64,000 bases of DNA from Maribacter hydrothermalis (lineage in GTDB: Bacteria; Bacteroidota; Bacteroidia; Flavobacteriales; Flavobacteriaceae): the NCBI RefSeq assembly GCF_001913155.1, contig NZ_CP018760.1, positions 62,001-126,000 of the forward strand, read 5' to 3'. The notes under the pieces were generated by a model, which worked only from the letters and a program-made list of their open reading frames with translations, was not told the origin of the DNA and did no database searches. This document shows positions 1 through 8,732 of the stretch, in pieces. Positions within the stretch are counted from its first letter, which is position 1, and each line of letters begins with the position of its first letter. The position numbers and the translations under genes were made by a program.

Positions 1-1
1 C

Positions 2-433
2 GTACCCATAGAACCTGCTTTTGCAATTGCCATAAATCAAGATAGCTCCTTATACAACAAAGCTTTTGAACAAAATATTATTATAGTAACTCCTTCAACA
101 CTTCTTGCTACCTTACGTACCATTGATAGTATGTGGAATAATGAAAAACAACAACGCAATGCTATTGAGATTGCTAGACAAGCTGGTGCGCTTTATGATA
201 AATTTGAAGGCTTTGTAAGCGATTTAATGAAAGTGGGTAAAAAAATGGACGAAGCTAAAGGAGAATACCGTGGTGCCATGAACAAGTTGGTTGATGGTCG
301 TGGTAATATTATTAATAGCATTGAAAAATTAAAAAAGATGGGTGCGAAAGCTAAGAAATCTATTCCCGAATCACTTATAAACAGAGCGATAGAAGATGAC
401 GATTTCGAAGAAGAACTTAAATTAAAACTATAA
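2..433 (+). CDS. rmuC: RmuC-type DNA recombination protein, C-terminal part (gene begins before the window)
   Basis: The reading frame is open from the first bases of the window, so this is the last 143 residues of a longer protein. The visible stretch begins VPIEPAFAIAINQDSS and continues through IVTPSTLLATLRTIDSMW, the highly conserved core of RmuC proteins, and ends in a charged helical tail. RmuC is a predicted nuclease-fold protein that limits recombination between inverted repeats; this role is known from the family, not shown here. An internal Met at 131 is not the start, because conserved sequence precedes it. The next gene starts 28 bp downstream on the same strand, so co-transcription is likely. 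Confidence 0.93.
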   Translation, partial: VPIEPAFAIAINQDSSLYNKAFEQNIIIVTPSTLLATLRTIDSMWNNEKQQRNAIEIARQAGALYDKFEGFVSDLMKVGKKMDEAKGEYRGAMNKLVDGRGNIINSIEKLKKMGAKAKKSIPESLINRAIEDDDFEEELKLKL

Positions 434-461
434 GTATCCTAAGAACTATATTTAAACACAA

Positions 462-827
462 ATGAAAAAAATTTTATCCCTAATTGTTGTTGGCTTTATT
501 GCTATTGGAGCTATTTATTATGCCTTTATTTACTTTGTGACATTTAGTGAAGGAGTGCGCTCTGGAGAACTAATAAAAATAAGCCATAAAGGAGTACTTG
601 TAAAAACTTGGGAAGGCGAAATAAGCCAAGGTATTTCCGGTGCCCAAATATTCTCATTTTCAGTTTTAGATAAAGACCAAGAGGTCATTGACAAACTTCA
701 GGAATACCAAGGGCAATACGTAAAGGTTAATTATGTAGAACGCTATACTACCTTCTTTTGGCTTGGCGACACTAAATATTTTATCACGAACGTACAGGCC
801 GAAAAATCTCCCCATTTCCGAAATTAA
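462..827 (+). CDS. Small single-pass membrane protein, conserved in flavobacteria
   Basis: This 121-residue protein has one N-terminal hydrophobic segment (about residues 4-27), which could be a membrane anchor or an uncleaved signal. A soluble domain of about 90 residues follows, rich in beta-type sequence (GELIKISHKGVLVKTWEGE, then a YVKVNYVE strand). The layout suggests a small beta-barrel or OB-like domain outside the membrane. From memory, relatives in flavobacterial genomes sometimes carry the product name 6-phosphogluconate dehydrogenase. It has no Rossmann motif and is far too short, so that name should not be used; the true gnd lies about 3 kb downstream. Function unknown. It sits between rmuC and the thioesterase on the same strand with short gaps. 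Confidence 0.8.
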   Translation: MKKILSLIVVGFIAIGAIYYAFIYFVTFSEGVRSGELIKISHKGVLVKTWEGEISQGISGAQIFSFSVLDKDQEVIDKLQEYQGQYVKVNYVERYTTFFWLGDTKYFITNVQAEKSPHFRN

Positions 828-845
828 AAAATAAGCAGCAATTCT

Positions 846-1391
846 ATGGAAAAGTTTAAAAGCGTAAGAGAATCAAGAGTATCAATAACCGAGTTAATGC
901 TTCCCTCCCATTCTAATTTTGGCGGAAAAGTTCATGGAGGCCACATATTAAGTTTAATGGACCAAATAGCATTTGCATGTGCTTCTAAGCATTCACAGCA
1001 ATACTGTGTAACAGCATCGGTTAATCGCGTAAATTTCTTAAACCCTATTGAAGTTGGTGAATTGGTGACCTTAAAAGCAAGTATAAACTATACAGGAAAA
1101 ACCTCTATGGTTGTGGGTGTACGTGTAGAATCTGAAAATATAACATCGGGCACAAGAAAGCACTGTAATTCTTCTTACTTTACTATGGTAGCAAAAGGTA
1201 AAGATGGTAAAAACGTACAAATACCTGGCTTAATTGTATCTGATGACCAAGGGGTTCGTAGATTTGCACGTAGTAAATACAGAAAAATAGAAGCTCAGCA
1301 AAGAGATACTAAATTTGAATCTAAAACTTTTGTTTCTAAAGATTATATTAAAGAATTAGAAAACGAAAATATTAAGATTGAAATGAAGTAA
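846..1391 (+). CDS. Acyl-CoA thioesterase, hotdog fold (YciA/ACOT type)
   Basis: The 181-residue protein carries the YciA/ACOT signature near the N-terminus: N24-F-G-G-K-V-H30-G-G followed by D39 in SLMDQIAF, with a single hotdog domain to about residue 130. In this family the Asn and Asp position the thioester and the enzyme hydrolyses acyl-CoA to free acid and CoA in the cytoplasm. A lysine-rich C-terminal extension of about 45 residues follows the hotdog. The last 20 bases overlap the 3' end of pgl on the opposite strand. Substrate chain length cannot be read from the sequence. Confidence 0.88.
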   Translation: MEKFKSVRESRVSITELMLPSHSNFGGKVHGGHILSLMDQIAFACASKHSQQYCVTASVNRVNFLNPIEVGELVTLKASINYTGKTSMVVGVRVESENITSGTRKHCNSSYFTMVAKGKDGKNVQIPGLIVSDDQGVRRFARSKYRKIEAQQRDTKFESKTFVSKDYIKELENENIKIEMK

Positions 1392-2097
1392 GTAGCTTTG
1401 CAGCGGCAGCATCTAAAAACCAGACCAAGTCTTTTGTTTTGGGTGCTACGTGACTTGCAGGAAATTCTAAATAACCTTCTTCCCTATCCACTATTATCTT
1501 TACTTTTTCTGCCTTGCTTTCACCAGTGACTAAGAAGACAACTGTTTTTGCATTATTTATCATCCTTCCTGTTAGTGAAACTCGTTTTTGACCAGATTCT
1601 GGATGAATAGCTACTTCACAATTATCTGGTGAAACCCACAAATTAATTTCATGTGGGAATATTGATGCTGTATGCCCGTCATCACCCATTCCTAAAATAA
1701 CCATATCAAACTGCGGTAAGCCCAGTTCTTTTGGTAATTCAGTTTCTAAAACTTCACTATAACGTTCAGCTTCAGATTTTGGGTCATTTTCTCCTTTTAT
1801 ACGGTGTATGTTTTCTTTAGGAATAGCAACTTTAGAAATTAAATGCTCCTTAGTCATTCTATAATTGCTTTGTTCATCTTCAGGATCAACACAACGTTCA
1901 TCTCCCCAATATAAATGAATAGCATTCCAATCTATAGCATCAGCAAACTCTTCTGCTAAAACATCAAATACTATTTTAGGTGTACTACCGCCAGATAACG
2001 CAATATGATAGGTTTTTTTATTCGCTGATTTCTCAATTAAAAACTTTGAAAACTCTTCAGCAACTTTTACTTTAGTTTGAAATACTTTTACTTCCAT
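1372..2097 (-). CDS. pgl: 6-phosphogluconolactonase
   Basis: The 241-residue protein hydrolyses 6-phosphogluconolactone to 6-phosphogluconate, the second step of the oxidative pentose phosphate pathway. It shows the family motifs LSGGSTPK (about 34-41), YWGDERCV (about 63-70) and LGMGDDGHTASIFP (about 135-148), which hold phosphate- and lactone-binding residues. Length matches the DevB/SOL type. It lies 36 bp downstream of zwf on the same strand, so the two enzymes that act in sequence are very likely one transcript. Its 3' end overlaps the convergent thioesterase gene by 20 bp. Confidence 0.95.
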   Translation of the reverse strand: MEVKVFQTKVKVAEEFSKFLIEKSANKKTYHIALSGGSTPKIVFDVLAEEFADAIDWNAIHLYWGDERCVDPEDEQSNYRMTKEHLISKVAIPKENIHRIKGENDPKSEAERYSEVLETELPKELGLPQFDMVILGMGDDGHTASIFPHEINLWVSPDNCEVAIHPESGQKRVSLTGRMINNAKTVVFLVTGESKAEKVKIIVDREEGYLEFPASHVAPKTKDLVWFLDAAAAKLLTSFQS

Positions 2098-2133
2098 TTT
2101 AACTTATAATTTGAACAACTTTAATTTAATTGA

Positions 2134-3666
2134 CTAACAGATAACACAATACCCAGGATCATCTGCTAAATTTTCACTTGGATTACGCCATTCGCTAACC
2201 CCATCAAATAAATCGTTCGCATTTTCCGGACCCCACACTCCTGCAGAGTATCCGTACATTTTTACATTTTTGCCATTTTTCCAATAATCTAAAATAGGAT
2301 CTACAAAAGCCCAAGCAGCCTCTACTTCATCAGCTCTTGCATACAAAGTTGCATCGCCCTGCATTGCATCAAGCAGCAACCTTTCATAAGCTTCCATTAC
2401 ATGCGTTTCTGTTAAGCTAGAATAGTAGAAATCCATATTCGCACGCTCTACTTCAAAACCTTGCCCTGGAACTTTCACACCAAATTTTATTAAGATACCT
2501 TCATCTGGTTGAATACGAATAATTAATTTATTATCCTTATTATTTATACCCGACTCTTTAAAAATTTGATGATGTGGCGTTTTAAAATGAATTACTACTT
2601 CAGTCACCTTTGTAGGCATACGCTTAGCCGTTCTAACATAAAATGGAACATCTGCCCAACGCCAATTATCTACAAAAAACTTAATGGCGGCAAATGTTTC
2701 GGTTGTAGAATTTTTATCAACTCCTTCCTCTTCACGATAACCCTTTACTTCTTTACCATCTATTTTAGAAGCCACATATTGTGCTCTTATAGTATTTTCA
2801 TAAAGTGTTTTTTCATCAGTCATTATCTTTAAAGACTTTAACGCCTTTAACTTTTCATTCCTTATTTCTTCGGCATCTGCACTCAAAGGCGGCTCCATTA
2901 CTATTAAAGCAACTATCTGTAATAAATGGCTCTGAAACATATCTCGTAAGGCACCGGATTTATCGTAATATCCACCTCTTTTCTCAACGCCAACACTTTC
3001 TGCATTAGTAATTTCCACGTGATGTATATAATTCCTATTCCATAGGGGTTCAAAAATACTATTTGCAAAACGTGTAACCAATAAATTCTGTACCGTTTCC
3101 TTACCTAAATAATGATCTATTCTAAATATCTGGTTTTCCTTAAAATATGTATGTAGACCGTCATTAAGTTCCTTTGCAGAGTTTAGGCTATAACCAAATG
3201 GCTTTTCTACAATAATCCTTCTCCAACCTACAGATTCATCATTTAATCCTTGGTCAGATAAATTTTTAGCAATTGGTTCGTAAAGACTAGGGGGCGTAGA
3301 TAAATAAAAAATATGATTGCCATTAGTGCCATATTTTTGATCTAAGTCTGATATACGCTTCTCTAAACGTTCATAAGAGGTATCATAATCAGAACCTAAA
3401 TCTTCATAAAATAGCTTGTCCGCAAATTTTTGAATAAAAGCTTGGTCGTGCTCTTTTCGTTCATCTTCTAAATAAGGACTCTCTAAAACAACTTTATTTC
3501 TAAAGTTTAAATCTCCAAAATCGCTTCTACTTACTCCTAAAACAACAAAATTGTCCGGTAAATCGCCCCCTTTATATAAATTGAATATTGCAGGAATCAA
3601 TTTTCTTGCGGTTAAATCTCCAGATGCCCCGAAAATAATAAGCATTTGATTTTCTGTTTTCTTCAT
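2134..3666 (-). CDS. zwf: Glucose-6-phosphate 1-dehydrogenase
   Basis: This 510-residue enzyme oxidises glucose 6-phosphate to 6-phosphogluconolactone and makes NAD(P)H. The N-terminal dinucleotide motif is IIFGASGDLTARKL (about 10-23), EKPFG is at 154-158, and the active-site signature RIDHYLGKE is at 182-190, with the general-base His inside it. The length is normal for the family. It is divergent from gnd across a 182-bp spacer and is followed by pgl, so the full oxidative branch is encoded here. The C-terminus ends in an unusual Cys-Val-Ile-Cys, of unknown meaning. Confidence 0.97.
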   Translation of the reverse strand: MKKTENQMLIIFGASGDLTARKLIPAIFNLYKGGDLPDNFVVLGVSRSDFGDLNFRNKVVLESPYLEDERKEHDQAFIQKFADKLFYEDLGSDYDTSYERLEKRISDLDQKYGTNGNHIFYLSTPPSLYEPIAKNLSDQGLNDESVGWRRIIVEKPFGYSLNSAKELNDGLHTYFKENQIFRIDHYLGKETVQNLLVTRFANSIFEPLWNRNYIHHVEITNAESVGVEKRGGYYDKSGALRDMFQSHLLQIVALIVMEPPLSADAEEIRNEKLKALKSLKIMTDEKTLYENTIRAQYVASKIDGKEVKGYREEEGVDKNSTTETFAAIKFFVDNWRWADVPFYVRTAKRMPTKVTEVVIHFKTPHHQIFKESGINNKDNKLIIRIQPDEGILIKFGVKVPGQGFEVERANMDFYYSSLTETHVMEAYERLLLDAMQGDATLYARADEVEAAWAFVDPILDYWKNGKNVKMYGYSAGVWGPENANDLFDGVSEWRNPSENLADDPGYCVIC

Positions 3667-3848
3667 AAACCCCTTCTATTCTTTATTCCTCAAATATCCT
3701 AAAAAGAAAGCCATTACGCTCATTCTTTACAATAGAATTTAGAAATTAAGTCATTATTTTAAATTATTTTTGATATGGCATAGGTCCACAAAATTAATTA
3801 AAAATAAGGTGCGACTTTAATGTGTTCTAATTTTAAAACGTTGAATTT

Positions 3849-5249
3849 ATGTATGATTTTGGTTTGATTGGTCTTGGGGTAATGGGACAAAATTTTATTC
3901 TTAATGTAGCTGATAATGGTTTTACCGCTTTTGGATATGATTTAGATGGGGAAAAAGTAAATTCATTGAAAGAACTTGGAGGAGATTTAGAAAAAGTAAA
4001 TGCTTCTAGTAACATAAAAACGTTCGTAAAAAATTTAAAACAGCCGCGAAAAATAATGCTTTTAGTACCTGCCGGTAAAATAGTGGATTCCGTAATAGAC
4101 TCTTTGCTTCCGCATATTGATAAAGGAGATATTATTATTGATGGAGGAAATTCTTTCTTCACGGACACGGACAGAAGAGAGGCTGAATTACAAAATAGAG
4201 CTATTAACTTTTTTGGCGCTGGCGTTTCTGGAGGTGCAAAAGGTGCCCGTAGAGGCCCAAGTATTATGCCTGGCGGTTCAAAATCTGCTTATGAGCATAT
4301 TAAACCAATTTTTGAAGCGGTTTCTGCCAAATATAAAGGTGAACCATGTGTTGCTTATTTAGGTCCCAAATCTGCCGGTAATTATGTAAAAATGGTTCAC
4401 AATGGTATTGAATACGGATTGATGCAGCTGACTTCTGAAATTTATGATGTTCTTAAAAAAGGCGGAGAATATAGTAATGATGATCTGCACAACACTTTTT
4501 CTAACTGGAACGCTGGTAGATTACAATCGTTTTTAGTTGAAATAACTTCTGAAATATTTGAGCAAGAAGACGAATTGGCAAAAGGGCGTTTGGTAGATCA
4601 AATATTAGATAAAGCAAAACAAAAAGGAACAGGAAAATGGACTAGCCAAAATGCAATGGACTTAGGAATACCCGTACCATCTATAGATATTGCAGTTAGC
4701 ATGCGTGAACTTTCTGCCTTAAAAGATGAAAGAGTAAAAGCAGATGCGCTTTACGATAGGCCTGCTGTTGCTCATATGGATAAAAAGAAACTAGAAGAAC
4801 TTTCCGAAAAGGCACTTTATTTCTCTTTTATTATTACCTACGCGCAAGGTTTGCACCAATTGGCAGATGCTTCTAAAGAATATGGTTATGATTTGGATAT
4901 TTCCGTAATTGCCAAAATATGGAGAGCAGGTTGTATTATTCGTGCTGGTCTATTAGCTGATATTACGGAAGCTTTTAAGACTGAACCTACCTTGCCGAAC
5001 CTTTTACTTTCACCAAATTTTGTAAATAAAATAAAGGAAACTGTAGGTGCCGCAAGAGAACTAGTTGCTTTTGGAGTAATAAACGGAATTCCATTACCTG
5101 GCTTATCTAATTCACTTACTTATTTTGATGCATACACTTCTAGCAAATTGCCATTGAATTTAATACAAGCGCAACGGGACTATTTTGGCTCGCACACTTA
5201 TGAAAGATTAGATCGCGATGGTATATTCCATACGGAATGGGAGAAATAA
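3849..5249 (+). CDS. gnd: 6-phosphogluconate dehydrogenase, decarboxylating
   Basis: The 466-residue protein oxidatively decarboxylates 6-phosphogluconate to ribulose 5-phosphate. Visible landmarks are the Rossmann motif IGLGVMGQNF (7-16), the substrate loop GAGVSGGAKGARRGPSIMPG (near 127-146), KMVHNGIEYG with the catalytic Lys, and the C-terminal NLIQAQRDYFGSHTYER. The length is that of a full-length homodimeric enzyme. A TAnnTTTG-like box lies at 3765-3772 but without a clear -33 partner. It is transcribed away from zwf-pgl, giving a divergent three-gene pathway cluster. A DUF3124 lipoprotein starts 10 bp after its stop codon. Confidence 0.97.
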   Translation: MYDFGLIGLGVMGQNFILNVADNGFTAFGYDLDGEKVNSLKELGGDLEKVNASSNIKTFVKNLKQPRKIMLLVPAGKIVDSVIDSLLPHIDKGDIIIDGGNSFFTDTDRREAELQNRAINFFGAGVSGGAKGARRGPSIMPGGSKSAYEHIKPIFEAVSAKYKGEPCVAYLGPKSAGNYVKMVHNGIEYGLMQLTSEIYDVLKKGGEYSNDDLHNTFSNWNAGRLQSFLVEITSEIFEQEDELAKGRLVDQILDKAKQKGTGKWTSQNAMDLGIPVPSIDIAVSMRELSALKDERVKADALYDRPAVAHMDKKKLEELSEKALYFSFIITYAQGLHQLADASKEYGYDLDISVIAKIWRAGCIIRAGLLADITEAFKTEPTLPNLLLSPNFVNKIKETVGAARELVAFGVINGIPLPGLSNSLTYFDAYTSSKLPLNLIQAQRDYFGSHTYERLDRDGIFHTEWEK

Positions 5250-5259
5250 AATATAAGAA

Positions 5260-5793
5260 TTGAAGAACATAAAAATTATTTTAAGTAGTATTTGTTTTTC
5301 GTTAATACTAACGACGGTGACATCTTGTAAAGATGATTCAAATGAAGAAACTTCGGTTGAAATTCTTGATGAACACCATTTAGACCGAAGGACAAATACT
5401 ATTATACAAGATTCATTAATAAGACAAGTATATGTACCTATCTATTCTGATATTTATAATCAGAACAGAGATACGAGAATATTGCTAACAGCTACTTTAA
5501 GCATTAGAAATACAAGTATTAAAGACAGCTTGTTTGTGAAGAAAATTGATTATTACAATACTGAGGGAGATTTGGTAAGAAATTATATAGATTCCCCTGT
5601 CTATCTTAAACCGATGGAATCTATAGATTATGTTATTGAGCAGCAAGATACTTCTGGTGGTAGTGGAGCAAATTTTATAATCGACTGGTATTCTAAAAAA
5701 CAACTAACTCCTTTGTTTCAAGCGGTTATGGTTGGCGGATTAGGTGCTCAGGCATTTTCTTTTACTACAGAGGGTATTGAAGTAATAGAATAA
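5260..5793 (+). CDS. DUF3124-type lipoprotein, TTG start
   Basis: The 177-residue protein starts at TTG (MKNIKIILSSICF). A lipoprotein signal ends at Cys23 in the lipobox TVTSC, so it is probably anchored to the cell envelope. The remaining domain (RQVYVPIYSDIY through FSTEGIE-like end) fits DUF3124, a beta-sandwich family of unknown function. It follows gnd by 10 bp on the same strand and is probably co-transcribed, but nothing ties it to sugar metabolism. No in-frame ATG lies upstream of the signal peptide. Confidence 0.72.
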   Translation: MKNIKIILSSICFSLILTTVTSCKDDSNEETSVEILDEHHLDRRTNTIIQDSLIRQVYVPIYSDIYNQNRDTRILLTATLSIRNTSIKDSLFVKKIDYYNTEGDLVRNYIDSPVYLKPMESIDYVIEQQDTSGGSGANFIIDWYSKKQLTPLFQAVMVGGLGAQAFSFTTEGIEVIE

Positions 5794-5855
5794 TTATTTT
5801 ATAACTTCCATTAATAACCTAAAACATGCAGAGGTCTACATTTTAAACCTATAAT

Positions 5856-6194
5856 ATGTATTCTATATACGTTATTGAACTATCTAAAAAGATATTTACA
5901 GAAAATAGAAAATTTAGAGAAGCTAACCCACAATTTAACGGTGTTTTAGAATGCCTTTATGTGGGTATGACCAGCAAAACACCAAAAGAACGTTTTGAAC
6001 AACACAAAAACGGTACTTTAAGTAAAAAGGGGCATAATTTATCATCTAAAATTGTACATAAATATGGTATGTATTTAAGAGGTAGCTTATTCAATCATCT
6101 AGACCCAATAAAAACTAGAACCGAAGCATTAAAAATGGAAGAACAATTAGCAATTGAGCTTAGACGTAAAAAATACGCTGTTTGGTATAATTGA
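5856..6194 (+). CDS. Stand-alone GIY-YIG-like domain protein
   Basis: This 112-residue protein begins MYSIYVIELS. A 25-residue insertion follows, then CLYVGMTSKTPKERFEQHKN. This matches the GIY-YIG nuclease pattern: a beta strand, an (L/V)Y-x-G-x-T loop, and an Arg-x-x-x-His helix. A possible metal-binding Glu is in TEALKMEEQLA near the end. Small stand-alone members of this superfamily exist, and many have unknown substrates. It has no partner domain for DNA binding. Its stop codon is 6 bp from the stop of the PycTM gene on the other strand. The call rests on motif spacing only. Confidence 0.6.
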   Translation: MYSIYVIELSKKIFTENRKFREANPQFNGVLECLYVGMTSKTPKERFEQHKNGTLSKKGHNLSSKIVHKYGMYLRGSLFNHLDPIKTRTEALKMEEQLAIELRRKKYAVWYN

Positions 6195-6200
6195 TATTAA

Positions 6201-7418
6201 TTATTTAGGTGTGGGAGTTACAGCATCTAATAGTTCACCTTCCATACCATAATATTTTAGTGCAAATCCGAATGCTACGACCGATAGAATTATGCCGGTA
6301 AGAAATACGGTATATGTCCATCTTAATAGCCTATATTTTTCCTGTAATACCTTTCCTAAATAATACAAATCCATGCTTAAAGAATCATAGATAGATTCTT
6401 TATCCTTTATAATATCTCTTAATTTCGATTTAAAGTCATTCAATTCCATTGAGTGGAAATTTCCAAAGAACAAGAAATTTGTATCCTTCTTCTTAATATC
6501 TTCTCCAACAATATCAGAATTACTCACTTTGGGCCTTGTTGCCAAAACAGACATAATCATGGAGGCTATACTAAACAGAATGAAAATTACAGTTGGGTAA
6601 ATGAGATAAGAATTTGATGGAGAATCTAATTTCGGCAACAAATTAGCCAATAAAAGAGATATAATTATAGCATTGACGGATAATAAAATATTTGCCTTTG
6701 TATCTGCTATGTCACTAAGTTTAATATGGTTTCTAAGTTCTATTCTATATAAGGATTGAATAGCCCGTTGCGGACTCTCATCTTTCAGTTTTGCCTTTAA
6801 AATTTCTTTCTTTTCGGTTTTTTCCGCTTTCTGAAGTCTAGATATTAAAGAAAGTATATTAAGTTCTTTTTGTTCTTGCCAATTTTCTTTCGCGTAATCT
6901 GTATAAAACCTATGTTTTACTCGAAGTTTTTCCACATAGTTTAATCTCCATGTATCCAAATCGGGAATTGTTTGGTGAAAATTTTCTTTTTCTAATCTCA
7001 ATAACTGCAGCATTTCTTCAAAATCTTCAGACGCATAAAACCAAGTTCCCACATCCTTTAAAATTGCTTCAGAAGAATTATTAGGCTCGTCATCTTGCCA
7101 AGTAATTTCTATTAAATGAATTACCTCATCAATAGCTTCTTGAGAACAATTATTTTTTTGTAAAAAATTGGTCGCTAATTTTACACTTTCTTTAATATGA
7201 TTATTATAATCTACAGCAAAACCAGCATGTATAAACCATGAGGCAATTAGTACTTTATGTTCATCTATATCTTTTGAATCTTCTATAATCTTTTTTGCTT
7301 TATTAATGGTCCTGTTAGCATAACCTTGACTATGAAAAAGAAAGTTCTTGTTCATCTGATCGGACAACAAATTTTTAATATATTTTTCAGTTTTCAATAC
7401 TATAGACTTATTCATCAT
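6201..7418 (-). CDS. PycTM-type (Pycsar effector-like) membrane protein with degenerate HD domain
   Basis: The 405-residue protein has two parts. Residues 1-195 resemble the HD-type phosphohydrolase domain found fused to Pycsar effectors, but the expected His-Asp dyad (normally WFHDTGY-like) reads WFIHAGF at 61-67, and the later metal-binding segment reads ILKDVGT at 119-125. His29 and His74 are kept, so hydrolysis is probably lost. Residues 225-390 match the PycTM/DUF5706 domain: DIADTKANILLSVNAIIISL (236-255), a second membrane helix (272-292), and a C-terminal amphipathic region with a third helix (370-390). In known Pycsar systems such proteins respond to cyclic UMP or CMP and damage the membrane. 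No nucleotide cyclase gene lies nearby. The kinase-like gene 37 bp upstream is likely co-transcribed. Start: a second Met directly follows the first. Confidence 0.78.
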   Translation of the reverse strand: MMNKSIVLKTEKYIKNLLSDQMNKNFLFHSQGYANRTINKAKKIIEDSKDIDEHKVLIASWFIHAGFAVDYNNHIKESVKLATNFLQKNNCSQEAIDEVIHLIEITWQDDEPNNSSEAILKDVGTWFYASEDFEEMLQLLRLEKENFHQTIPDLDTWRLNYVEKLRVKHRFYTDYAKENWQEQKELNILSLISRLQKAEKTEKKEILKAKLKDESPQRAIQSLYRIELRNHIKLSDIADTKANILLSVNAIIISLLLANLLPKLDSPSNSYLIYPTVIFILFSIASMIMSVLATRPKVSNSDIVGEDIKKKDTNFLFFGNFHSMELNDFKSKLRDIIKDKESIYDSLSMDLYYLGKVLQEKYRLLRWTYTVFLTGIILSVVAFGFALKYYGMEGELLDAVTPTPK

Positions 7419-7454
7419 TATAAGTTTATTGGTTTTTACTATTCATTTCGAATT

Positions 7455-8732
7455 CTAATTACTAGCACAATTAAAACAAGCCATTTGTGCTTTGGTCATC
7501 TTTACATCTTCGGACCCTTTTAATGCTTCAGTCAATTCTTTACTTTTCAAAAGCTCTTGTTGAAATAGAATTGCATAGCTAATAAGATCATCCCGTCTAT
7601 TTTTTATTTTCGTAATTAGTTCCTTGCCGTCCAACTCATAAATTTCATCGGACCAAACAGAGAAAGACGCCTCAATAACCTCATCTGTTAATAAAAGCTG
7701 TAATTCCTTAGCTTCTTGCTCAAAAGTAGATTGTGGTATATCTCTCATGAAATAAACATCAAACGGAGAAATTAACCCCGGTAAAAAATCAATTTCATTC
7801 TCAAAAGACTGTACTTCAGGAAGTAATGCATTGTTTGAAATTATTGTAGGCAATACGCCTTCGAGATTAAAAAATGCATTATCCCTGTCACAAGGTAGTG
7901 GAATTGCATTAATTGAATCTCCAATATTTTCTATTGCCCATCCCCATTGTTTTGCATGGCGATCCCAATCACCGATTAATAAATCAAATAAACGCGCCCT
8001 TACCAACGAATTTATATTAATCCCAACCTTGCTAGAATTATTTATTTTAAGTTCTTGCAGGTCATCTGTATCCACTAATGAATCTACATTTTTTAGACCT
8101 AACCATTTGGCATTACCTTTTGTTTCATATTCTAATAAGAACAGACGATTACCATATTTATCATTATATGAAGATAACCTCTCGTGTTTTGGCACAAAAA
8201 CGACTTTAGGTTTCGTATTTAGAATTTTGGCTTTTTCTGAAAGCTGAGCCACCACTAATGCGGCATAAGGATGTTGAGCGGAAATACCGTCAACTACTAT
8301 ATTTTCAATACCTAAAGTTTTAGCAACTTTTGGCACTAACGGAGAAGGGTCTTTAGAAACGCTCCGCAATGTCATTAATGTACCATTATCTTTCTGTAAT
8401 TTTAAAGAATGAGTTTGCTGTCCGCCACCTTCCTCTAAAACTTTTGCATTCCCATCTAAATTATTTAAATATAAGATAGGTACTTTAACAGGTGTAGACC
8501 ATGCTTTTCTATACTGCTCGCCCTGCATCACGTTTTTAATACTATTTCCTTCATATAAAGTGCTAGCTGCAACTAAAACAGAGTCATACCTTTCAAAATC
8601 TATCTTTTCTACATCTGAAAGCCCAACAATCTCACAAGTATCAAAGGTTTTATCAGTGCTAGACAATGACCAATAGGTTAATCCTAAAAACACTAATACT
8701 ACGACAACCATAACCGATACTACTCTTTTCAA
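7455..8732 (-). CDS. Membrane-anchored protein with kinase-like (FAM20/HipA-type) motifs
   Basis: The 425-residue protein has an N-terminal hydrophobic anchor (about 4-23) followed by a large soluble domain, probably outside the cytoplasm. Three clusters look like a divergent protein-kinase-like fold: a Gly-rich GGGQQTHSLKL (102-112) with LRSVSKDPS (122-130), then IGDWDRHAKQWGW (253-265), then PLPCDRDNAFFN (278-289). The GDWDRH and later DRD resemble the catalytic and metal-binding motifs of FAM20C/HipA/PI-kinase-like enzymes. This is inference from motif order; activity is not shown. A C-terminal MACFNC pair of cysteines ends the protein. It lies upstream of the PycTM gene with a 36-bp gap and starts the unit. 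Confidence 0.6.
   Translation of the reverse strand: MKRVVSVMVVVVLVFLGLTYWSLSSTDKTFDTCEIVGLSDVEKIDFERYDSVLVAASTLYEGNSIKNVMQGEQYRKAWSTPVKVPILYLNNLDGNAKVLEEGGGQQTHSLKLQKDNGTLMTLRSVSKDPSPLVPKVAKTLGIENIVVDGISAQHPYAALVVAQLSEKAKILNTKPKVVFVPKHERLSSYNDKYGNRLFLLEYETKGNAKWLGLKNVDSLVDTDDLQELKINNSSKVGININSLVRARLFDLLIGDWDRHAKQWGWAIENIGDSINAIPLPCDRDNAFFNLEGVLPTIISNNALLPEVQSFENEIDFLPGLISPFDVYFMRDIPQSTFEQEAKELQLLLTDEVIEASFSVWSDEIYELDGKELITKIKNRRDDLISYAILFQQELLKSKELTEALKGSEDVKMTKAQMACFNCASN

Noticed and set aside
2566..3008. Plus-strand open frames inside zwf
   Set aside because: They are shadows of the strongly supported zwf gene on the minus strand; compositions are His/Ser/Phe-rich without motifs.
6201..8732. 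A complete Pycsar defence system
   Set aside because: Only the PycTM-type effector domain is present. No uridylate or cytidylate cyclase gene lies in the neighbourhood, so the known system cannot be claimed.
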